21,017 bases of DNA from DAOTTW01 sp034437615. Lineage in GTDB: Bacteria > Chloroflexota > Anaerolineae > Aggregatilineales > Phototrophicaceae. Position numbers and translations under genes: made by a program. Positions 1 to 6,087 of this stretch are shown here, piece by piece. The stretch is from assembly GCA_034437615.1 (NCBI GenBank), contig DAOTTW010000198.1:1-21017 (forward strand), written 5' to 3'. The first letter of the stretch is position 1. Each line of letters starts with the position of its first letter. Below the pieces are notes generated by a model, which saw nothing but the letters and a program-made list of their open reading frames with translations, searched no databases and had not been told where the DNA came from.

Positions 1-56
1 CTTTATATGTACGTAGCTCAAACGCACCTATGGTACAAGATTTGCGAGCGGGATGA

Positions 57-62
57 TATACT
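57..62 (+). promoter_or_regulatory. possible -10 element of the R-M operon
   Basis: TATACT lies just upstream of the methyltransferase gene, but no convincing -35 is visible at 16-18 bp. If it is used, transcription would begin around 69. The ATG at 72 would then be almost leaderless, while the ATG at 93 would have a leader of about 24 nt without a Shine-Dalgarno. This is an inference from one hexamer. Confidence 0.25.
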
Positions 63-92
63 AGCTGCATAATGTTTCTGATCGGATCGGCC

Positions 93-1016
93 ATGATGAA
101 GCGCTTACCACATCCCATCCCATATCAGGGCAGCAAACGCAACCTGGCTGGACAAATCCTGGCCTTCTTGCCATCTGATGCCCATCGCCTGATCGAACCC
201 TTTGCAGGGTCGGCGGCGCTTTCGCTTGCAGCGCTGCATCATCAGCGTGTCAAGCAGGTGGTGCTGAACGATAAGAACGCTGCGCTGATGGCCTTGTGGT
301 ATGAGATTGTCTATCACCCGGAGCGAATCGCCCATCAATATGCACAGTTGTGGTACGCACAAGCCGAGCGTGAACGCCGCTTCTATGATTTGGTGCGGCA
401 GCGCTTCAATGCCACACATCGGCCTGCCTATTTTCTCTATCTGTTGGCGCGTTGTGTAAAGGCATCCGTGCGCTATAACAGCCAGGGTGAATTCAACCAA
501 AGCCCGGACAATCGACGTAGGGGGCGTAACCCGTCAACAATGTGCCGTGATATTCAAGCGGCAGCAGCCTTGTTGCAGGGTCATGTGCAAGCACTAACGA
601 CATTCAATTACAGGCGCGTTTTGCTAGAAGCGACACCAGATGATGTGCTATACCTTGATCCACCTTATCAGGGTGTGTCGCGTAAGCGTGACCCGCGCTA
701 CTTGAGTGGCCTGGAACAGGATGAATTGCTTCGTGCACTCGCTGATCTTAATCGGCGCGATATTCCGTATTTGCTGAGTTACGATGGTCGCACAGGCAAC
801 AAACAGCACGGCGACGCCCTGCCTGCACAACTCGATTTGCAGCGTATCGAACTTGATGCCGGACGATCATCACAGGCGACGCTCCTGGGGCGCTCTGAAC
901 GCACATACGAAGCGTTGTATCTGTCACCTGCTTTAGTGCGCAAACAAGGTACTCCTGTGCTATCTAAAGCACCTGCGAAGCCTGCACAATTACCCTTGTT
1001 TGCGGAACCTGCATGA
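93..1016 (+). CDS. D12-class adenine-N6 DNA methyltransferase (type II modification enzyme)
   Basis: It transfers a methyl group from S-adenosylmethionine to the N6 of adenine in a specific DNA site, probably protecting the host from the endonuclease encoded next. From the ATG at 93 the protein is 307 residues. It shows the alpha-group (Dam/D12) order: an N-terminal QGSKR motif (residues 12-16), SAM-binding FAGS (37-40), a middle target-recognition stretch, and catalytic DPPY (189-192). Length fits the family. ATGs exist at 72, 93 and 96; family members normally begin a few residues before PHPIPYQGSK, so 93 or 96 is favoured. No clear Shine-Dalgarno precedes any of them. The stop overlaps the HNH gene start (ATGA), indicating translational coupling. 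The recognition site cannot be read from sequence. An orphan Dam-like role is possible but less likely given the overlap. Confidence 0.93.
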   Translation: MMKRLPHPIPYQGSKRNLAGQILAFLPSDAHRLIEPFAGSAALSLAALHHQRVKQVVLNDKNAALMALWYEIVYHPERIAHQYAQLWYAQAERERRFYDLVRQRFNATHRPAYFLYLLARCVKASVRYNSQGEFNQSPDNRRRGRNPSTMCRDIQAAAALLQGHVQALTTFNYRRVLLEATPDDVLYLDPPYQGVSRKRDPRYLSGLEQDELLRALADLNRRDIPYLLSYDGRTGNKQHGDALPAQLDLQRIELDAGRSSQATLLGRSERTYEALYLSPALVRKQGTPVLSKAPAKPAQLPLFAEPA

Positions 1017-1792
1017 GCGAGCAATCCTACCCAAACGCATTCTTGCAGAAATTGGCAGCCGTGCAGGGCAAGCGTGCGCGTATCGTTGTGGATCATATCT
1101 TGCAGCATGGCTATATCACCACCGAGGACCTTGATAGCTATGGCTATAAGCATCCACCCCGCGCTGTGCGTGATGTGCGCGAACAAGGCATCCCGATAGA
1201 GACATTTCAAGCCAAGAATTCTCAGGGCAAAACCATAGCGGCCTACAGATTTGGCGACCCGGAGCAGGTCGTCGCTGGGCGTTTAGGGGGGCGTCGCGTC
1301 TTCTCGAAGGTCTTCAAGACAGCGTTGATTGTGGCGAATAACGGGCGCTGCGCAATTTGCTTACAGCCTTATGAAGAGCGCTATTTGCAGGTCGATCACC
1401 GTATACCGTATGCAGTCGCAGGCGAAATTGACGCAGACGATGTGGCCGCCTTTATGCCGCTGTGCGGGTCCTGTAATCGGGCGAAGTCATGGTCTTGTGA
1501 GCATTGCGAGAACAGCAAAACCCACAAAGACCCCGCCATCTGCAAAACATGCTATTGGGCCAGCCCAACAGCGTATGAGCATGTCGCGATGCAAACCATG
1601 CGGCGCGTTGACCTCGTGTGGAAAGCAGACGAGCTAGCAATCCACGATAGTCTGAAGGCAATCGCTGCAAGGCAAGGCTTGGCACTGCCTGAATACATCA
1701 AAGACCTGCTGCAACAAGGACAAGAGCAACAAGAACAAAACAAAAACAGCAACGAAGATAACAAAGACGATACAGGTAAAGAAGCAACCTAA
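1013..1792 (+). CDS. HNH endonuclease, probable type II restriction enzyme
   Basis: Putative restriction endonuclease that would cut DNA left unmethylated by the upstream methyltransferase. The protein has 259 residues. Residues about 18-80 look like a winged helix (ITTEDL turn, PPRAVRDVREQGI helix, YRFGDP wing), a plausible DNA-reading module. The HNH core spans about 108-160: Cys113/Cys116, the Asp128-His129 dyad in VDHRIPY, then Cys151/Cys154 followed by Asn155 and Lys158; the four Cys would form the usual HNH zinc knuckle. A second four-Cys cluster follows at 162/165 and 177/180. The C-terminal 25 or so residues are a Gln/Asn/Lys/Asp-rich tail. The start overlaps the methyltransferase stop, and the stop lies 3 bp before the phosphoesterase. 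Cleavage specificity is unknown. A homing-type HNH is the alternative, but the coupling with a methyltransferase argues for R-M. Confidence 0.88.
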   Translation: MSEQSYPNAFLQKLAAVQGKRARIVVDHILQHGYITTEDLDSYGYKHPPRAVRDVREQGIPIETFQAKNSQGKTIAAYRFGDPEQVVAGRLGGRRVFSKVFKTALIVANNGRCAICLQPYEERYLQVDHRIPYAVAGEIDADDVAAFMPLCGSCNRAKSWSCEHCENSKTHKDPAICKTCYWASPTAYEHVAMQTMRRVDLVWKADELAIHDSLKAIAARQGLALPEYIKDLLQQGQEQQEQNKNSNEDNKDDTGKEAT

Positions 1793-1795
1793 ACC

Positions 1796-2476
1796 ATGCA
1801 AACACTCATCATCAGCGACATACACGGCTGCTACGACGAATTGCAAGCCCTGCTGGACCAATCCGGCATCGGGGACGACGACCGCATCATCTGCATCGGT
1901 GATCTGCTGGATAAAGGGCCGCAGCCCCGCGCCGTGCTGGATTATTTCATGGCGACGCCCAACGCCAGCAGCATACGTGGCAACCACGAACAAAAGCACA
2001 TCGACAATATCACGGGCAAAACAGCGCCGCGTGCCGCCCAACTGCTGACGCGCTGGCACCTGGATGAAAACTATGGCAAAGCCGTCACGTGGATGCAGGG
2101 CTTGCCGCTTTACATGGATTTGCCCGACGCGCTGCTGGTGCATGGCTACTATGAGCCGGGTACCGCACCGACAGAGCAGCGTGAGGATGTGTTGCTGGGC
2201 TTTTCCAGCGGCGAAAAGCACCTGAAAGCCAACTACGATCAGCCCTGGTTCATGCAGTACGATGGCGATAAGCCGATTGTCGTCGGTCACCGGGATTACA
2301 CCAACTTGGAGAAGGTCATGATCTATAATGAACGTGTGTATTGTATTGACACACGCTGCGTCTATGGTGGCAGCCTGACCGGTTTGCTATTACCAGAGTG
2401 GCGCTTAATCAGCGTGCCTGCCCGTGAAAACCACTGGCAGAGCGTCGGGGCCATGCACAATCTCAGCGATCTGTAG
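1796..2476 (+). CDS. PPP-type metallophosphoesterase (Ser/Thr phosphatase or ApaH/PrpE-like)
   Basis: A two-metal phosphoesterase of 226 residues. The full ligand set is visible: Asp8 and His10 (SDIHG), Asp36 (GDLLDKG), Asn63-His64 (RGNHE), His116 (LLVHG) and His165 (VVGH). The C-terminal IDTRCVYGG resembles the closing motif of ApaH, PrpE and bacterial PPP phosphatases. Substrates in this family include phosphoproteins, dinucleoside tetraphosphates and nucleic-acid 3'-phosphates, and sequence alone does not decide among them. The ATG lies 3 bp after the HNH stop, so it is almost certainly co-transcribed with the methyltransferase and nuclease. That placement raises the idea of a role in handling cleaved or damaged DNA ends, or of a signalling function; both are inference. 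Confidence 0.9.
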   Translation: MQTLIISDIHGCYDELQALLDQSGIGDDDRIICIGDLLDKGPQPRAVLDYFMATPNASSIRGNHEQKHIDNITGKTAPRAAQLLTRWHLDENYGKAVTWMQGLPLYMDLPDALLVHGYYEPGTAPTEQREDVLLGFSSGEKHLKANYDQPWFMQYDGDKPIVVGHRDYTNLEKVMIYNERVYCIDTRCVYGGSLTGLLLPEWRLISVPARENHWQSVGAMHNLSDL

Positions 2477-2585
2477 CCGACAGTAGCACGCACGTAGGGC
2501 AAGCGTTCTTCGGGCGTGGAACAGGCTGAATCAGGGCAGGGTACAATTAAGTTACATCAGCTATCCTACGAAAAGGTATCCCATC

Positions 2586-4805
2586 ATGATGCGCCTGCGC
2601 GTCGGCATCGCTATCGGTCTCGCATTGTTGCTCTCTGCCTGTGGCACCAGCGTCCCCAACGTCACGCCAACCGTGCGCCCATCCGCTACCCCAACCGACA
2701 TCCCCACGCGCATCGCAGAGCAACCGAGCCGCACGCCGCTGATTCTGCTGACGGATACGCCGACGCTGACACAAACCAGCACAGCAACACTATTGTTAAC
2801 GCAGACCGCATCACAGACGGCGACGGCCACAGCGACCAACACAGGTCCGTTAACGCCGTCCAATACACCGACACTGACGCGCACAGTAACGAATACGCCG
2901 ATACCGACCGTAATCGGTCCATTAGCACCGTCCATGACGCCATCGCTAACGCCGCTGATTCTACCAGGCAGCACAGGCACGCCGACAGCCACCCCAACGC
3001 CCGACCTGGCACGCACGCGGGTCGCACAGCAGCAGGCCACACGCGCAGCGCTGACGCCCACGCATACACCCGACGCGCTGGCCACCCAACAGGCGGCTTT
3101 CCGGCAGACGTTAGCAGCACGCCGCGCAAGCGCCACACCGCTTATCGGCGCGACGGCCACACGCACCATCGCCCCCACGCTGGACGTTACGCCCACGTTC
3201 ATCACGGCTACACCGGGCAGCGCCAGCACGCCCGTGCCCAGCACTCCGATCGCCGCACAGCCACAGGTCACGGCTAGCGGCGCGCTTGCGACCCGCAGCG
3301 CGACACCCTTCACGCCGACACCCATCCCAGAGAGCTTGTATCGGCCCGCTGTGGTGACGCCTGTGCCTGCCCCGACGTTGGGCGCACCGACCTTCAATAA
3401 CACCAACCTGAGCGCGTTTACGTTTGGTGATGGTGGCCCTAGTACGTTCATCCTGAGTGGACAGAGCATCACATCCGATGGCAGCGTATTTGCGCCGAAC
3501 CCCGTCTACCCGGACAGTTACGCCCGTACTGACGCGCTCGGTATGATCCACTATGAAACCCCGCAGGGTGAAGCGGGCGTCTATACCTTTGACCCGTTCT
3601 GGCCGGGTTACTGGGTGCCCACTGCGGAGGAAAACAAAAATTTCGTGAGCGCGATTACGTGGTCACCAGATGGCGAGAAGTTCGCGTTTATCGTCACGCC
3701 GCCTTTTCCCGGTGATACCATCGGCGCGGGCGTTTACTACTGGCAACCAGGCGGCGGCTATCGGCTGCTGTACGATTGCCCCGAACTGCACGTCTGGTCG
3801 TCGTGTTCGCTGGTACGCAACCCACTGCCGGAGCACATCAGCCAGCAACTCGAATGGTCGCCGGATAGCAACCGCCTGCTGGTTTCGTTGGATTTGCCGC
3901 GCCTGGATCGTGGGGGGCTGGTTGTGGTCGAAGCGCTGCCCATCGACAGCTACGACGACAGCGCACCACCCATCATCGGCTATGATTCCGGCTCCTGGCT
4001 TGGCCCCGATACGATTTTGGTCAGTGGTCGGCGGCATAACGATGCTCGTGTGATTATCGGCACGATCAACTACCCGTTCGGCAATTACGATTCGCTGAAC
4101 GAGGCGCTGTTGAATGAGCGCATTCTGTACGATGGTTCTGTGAACAATACCTGGGTGCAGGATGCCGTTATGCGGCCAAACGGCCAGATTGTGACGCTGT
4201 GTAAGCGTGGCCTGAGTAATGGCGGCCCTGATAATCGCCCGTTACGCCTGTGTGCGCTACAAAATGGCGCGCTGGTCGAACTGACGGGTGATATTGGTGA
4301 CGCGCAGCCCCAGGTCGTTTCATGGTCCGCTGATCGCAATATCGTTGTGTTGCAGATAAGCGGCCAGCAATACAGCGTTGCGGTGGATGCGCAGCAGGTG
4401 GCCCCGGTCAGCACAGCGCAGACGATCCAGCTAGGCAACACACGCATCAGCCAGAGCGTGAACATAAGCGGCACAGGTAGCGCTGGCGTCGCGCCTATCG
4501 GTGTGCGCGAGCCTGCCAACAATGGCAGCGACACGGTGGCCCCGCCAGATGGGGTCATCGCTGGTAGCCGCTATCAGCCCGGTCAGCAAGTGCAATACAT
4601 TGGCGGCGCAAACCGCAACCTGCGCGATCTGCCAAACCTGAGCACCAGCACTGTGATTGGCTACGTCGCGCCAGATGAATTTGTGGCGATACTGGCTGGC
4701 CCACACACAAGCAACGATTTTACCTGGTGGCTCGTTTCTACAGCTCGTGACCAACAAGGTTGGTTGGCTGCGGCGTTTGGCGGCACGTCGCTGCTCAGCC
4801 CATAA
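2586..4805 (+). CDS. lipoprotein with Thr/Pro-rich stalk, beta-propeller-like domain and SH3-like domain
   Basis: Secreted, lipid-anchored surface protein of 739 residues with no assigned reaction. The N-terminal signal peptide ends in a lipobox LLSAC with Cys19 as the lipidation site. Residues about 22-255 form a low-complexity stalk dominated by Thr, Pro and Ala (repeated TPT, TLT, TPTP), expected to be extended and possibly O-glycosylated. Residues about 270-610 look like a TolB/WD40-type propeller, with WSPDGEKFAF near 356 and WSPDSNRLLV near 422 as blade motifs. Residues about 665-735 resemble a bacterial SH3 domain (NLRDLPNLSTSTVIGYV, then WWLVSTARDQQGWL). AAAAGG at 2571-2576, 9 nt before the ATG at 2586, supports this start; a second ATG follows at 2589. 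Such stalked lipoproteins are common in Anaerolineae. Cell-wall binding through the SH3-like domain is inference. Confidence 0.88.
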   Translation: MMRLRVGIAIGLALLLSACGTSVPNVTPTVRPSATPTDIPTRIAEQPSRTPLILLTDTPTLTQTSTATLLLTQTASQTATATATNTGPLTPSNTPTLTRTVTNTPIPTVIGPLAPSMTPSLTPLILPGSTGTPTATPTPDLARTRVAQQQATRAALTPTHTPDALATQQAAFRQTLAARRASATPLIGATATRTIAPTLDVTPTFITATPGSASTPVPSTPIAAQPQVTASGALATRSATPFTPTPIPESLYRPAVVTPVPAPTLGAPTFNNTNLSAFTFGDGGPSTFILSGQSITSDGSVFAPNPVYPDSYARTDALGMIHYETPQGEAGVYTFDPFWPGYWVPTAEENKNFVSAITWSPDGEKFAFIVTPPFPGDTIGAGVYYWQPGGGYRLLYDCPELHVWSSCSLVRNPLPEHISQQLEWSPDSNRLLVSLDLPRLDRGGLVVVEALPIDSYDDSAPPIIGYDSGSWLGPDTILVSGRRHNDARVIIGTINYPFGNYDSLNEALLNERILYDGSVNNTWVQDAVMRPNGQIVTLCKRGLSNGGPDNRPLRLCALQNGALVELTGDIGDAQPQVVSWSADRNIVVLQISGQQYSVAVDAQQVAPVSTAQTIQLGNTRISQSVNISGTGSAGVAPIGVREPANNGSDTVAPPDGVIAGSRYQPGQQVQYIGGANRNLRDLPNLSTSTVIGYVAPDEFVAILAGPHTSNDFTWWLVSTARDQQGWLAAAFGGTSLLSP

Positions 4806-4942
4806 GTACCCTGGTCGATGTAAGACTGTCGGGCTAAGATCATTGACTTTCTTAACTTGGTTTCTTGTGACTTTTTCGTTAGATTGTAAGGGGGAGCGAC
4901 ACAAGAAAACGTGGAGTATCCTAGACGTACCATCGCGTTAGA

Positions 4943-4972
4943 ACGACACAGTAGCGCTGTCGTGTGTTTTTT
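4943..4972 (+). terminator. possible intrinsic terminator at the edge of a repeat copy
   Basis: ACGACA (4943-4948) pairs with TGTCGT (4958-4963) around a 9-nt loop. A run of six T follows at 4967-4972. It could terminate transcription from the lipoprotein gene, 140 bp upstream. The T-run and the right arm belong to the dispersed repeat; the same T-run recurs at the second copy, where the left arm is not conserved. Confidence 0.4.
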
Positions 4973-5080
4973 GCGGCGGACGCGCAGAAGCATGTCCCCA
5001 CGAACGATACCCTGCGAGGACACCCCCAACCCAGATATGAATGATATGAATGGGGTGTCTGGGCGGCGTCAGCCGCATTG
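4952..5080 (+). repeat. dispersed palindromic repeat, copy 1
   Basis: Aligned by eye with 13941-14062. Shared blocks in the same order are TAGCG, GTGTGTTTTTT, GGCGGACGC, GTCCC, GGACACCCCCAACCCAGA, ATGAATGGGGTGTC and a GGCGG...C block. Internal structure: GACACCCC (5019-5026) pairs with GGGGTGTC (5052-5059), and GCGGC/GCCGC (5063-5076) forms a 5-bp stem with a GTCA loop. This copy carries a short tandem duplication (ATGATATGA-like) within the loop of the larger palindrome. No transposase or coding potential is visible. Confidence 0.75.
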
Positions 5081-5144
5081 TAGGCTTATTTCCGCCGTGC
5101 TGCACTAGATTGCTCATGCTAGATTGCCTAAAGGAAACCTGATT

Positions 5145-5363
5145 ATGCCCGATAAAATCAAAAACGCGGCATCTAAGACCGGCGAAATTCCACGCGACGA
5201 GATCGAGCCACTGCTGCGGCGCAACACACCACGCCCACAGCGCATCCCGGAGCGCTTCTTGAATGCGGAAGAGCAGGTCTCAAAGACCGGGGTAATGCCC
5301 CTGGTCACCGAAGAGCCAGACGACGATGTTACACGCGACGAAGACAGCCCGGCAGGTCGCTAA
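5145..5363 (+). CDS. small hypothetical protein with repeated SKTG motif
   Basis: A 72-residue protein I do not recognise. AAGGA at 5131-5135 lies 9 nt before ATG 5145, which decides this start over the in-frame TTG at 5124. The chain is hydrophilic and probably disordered, with a basic, proline-rich middle (RRNTPRPQRIPERF) and an acidic end. A short motif occurs twice, SKTGEIP near residue 10 and SKTGVMP near residue 47, each followed by acidic residues; this might be a duplicated binding peptide. It has no signal peptide or membrane segment. It lies 22 bp upstream of the YbjN-like gene and is probably co-transcribed with it. The clean ribosome site and compatible spacing support it being real. 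Confidence 0.6.
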   Translation: MPDKIKNAASKTGEIPRDEIEPLLRRNTPRPQRIPERFLNAEEQVSKTGVMPLVTEEPDDDVTRDEDSPAGR

Positions 5364-5385
5364 GCGTTGGATAGCGATACAGACT

Positions 5386-6087
5386 ATGGGCGACGTACAA
5401 ATTTTCAACGCGCTAATCGAATTCTTTGAAGAAGACGAATGGGATTTTCAGTGGTTGCAGGGCTTGCCTGTGCTCAGCCTGGGTTTTGGCGGGCGCAACG
5501 GCAACTGGACATGCTACGCGCAGGCCCGCGAACCTCAGCAACAATTCGTCTTCTATTCCGTTGTGCCCGTCAACGCCCCAGCGGATAAGCTACCAGCCCT
5601 GGCGGAGTTCATCACACGCGCCAATTACGGTATGATCCTGGGTAACTTCGAGATGGATTACGAAGATGGCGAAGTGCGCTACAAGACCAGCGTTGACGTT
5701 GAAGGCTCTGCGCTGACCCCGGCGATGATCCGACAGATGGTGTATGCCAATGTCATCATCATGGACCGCTACCTGCCCGGTATTATGCGCGTCATCTATG
5801 GGTCATTCACACCGCTAGAGGCGCTTGAATCCGTCGAAGATGACTTCCGTGATGGCCCAAAGGCAATGTTAAGCGACAGCGACACGGCAGAGGTCGAAGG
5901 CGTTGACGATGCAGACTTAGATGAGGACGATGACGACACAAACGGCTTCCTCGATGCGTATGACGACGATGACTTCCTCGATTATTTCGATGAGATTGAC
6001 GATTATGACGACCTCGATGATCTCGATGAACTGGACGACATCGACGACGACCCCGACACCAGTTTAAACGGCAAAACGCCGCACTGA
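5386..6087 (+). CDS. YbjN-like domain protein with long Asp/Glu-rich tail
   Basis: Predicted 233-residue soluble protein. Residues about 1-145 resemble the YbjN / type III secretion chaperone-like fold: an N-terminal helix (IFNALIEFFEED), a strand carrying WTCYAQARE, FVFYSVVPV, a helix LPALAEFITRANYGMILGNFE, and a strand-turn GEVRYKTSVDVEG. This family has no known catalytic activity; it is linked with chaperoning or regulation. From about residue 165 the tail is almost entirely Asp and Glu with scattered Leu, Tyr and Phe (DDLDDLDELDDIDDD-type repeats). That suggests a disordered polyanion that could mimic nucleic acid or bind cations or basic partners. The ATG at 5386 is preferred because the longer frame from 5326 runs back through the preceding gene. 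The next gene starts directly at its stop codon. Confidence 0.72.
   Translation: MGDVQIFNALIEFFEEDEWDFQWLQGLPVLSLGFGGRNGNWTCYAQAREPQQQFVFYSVVPVNAPADKLPALAEFITRANYGMILGNFEMDYEDGEVRYKTSVDVEGSALTPAMIRQMVYANVIIMDRYLPGIMRVIYGSFTPLEALESVEDDFRDGPKAMLSDSDTAEVEGVDDADLDEDDDDTNGFLDAYDDDDFLDYFDEIDDYDDLDDLDELDDIDDDPDTSLNGKTPH

Larger units (their letters stand above)
4806..5144. other. gene-free stretch between lipoprotein and small hypothetical gene
   Basis: No convincing coding sequence is seen. The first 140 bases are AT-rich relative to the surroundings and contain a TTGACT hexamer at 4843 without a properly spaced -10. The second half is occupied by a repeat copy at about 4952-5080, preceded by a hairpin with a T tract. 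The last bases hold the ribosome binding site of the next gene. Confidence 0.6.

Noticed and set aside
1634..2290. Minus-strand 218-residue frame opposite the HNH and phosphoesterase genes
   Set aside because: It lies fully across two well-supported genes and shows no recognisable motif or ribosome site.
2516..3472. Long open frames in other frames and on the minus strand over the Thr/Pro-rich stalk (253 and 303 residues)
   Set aside because: They arise from the repetitive ACG/CCG-type codons of the stalk; the lipoprotein frame has a signal peptide, lipobox and folded domains, and the alternatives have low-complexity compositions with no family resemblance.
4843..4871. TTGACT-led promoter before the small hypothetical gene
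   Set aside because: No -10-like hexamer lies 15-19 bp downstream; the nearest TAGATT is about 31 bp away.
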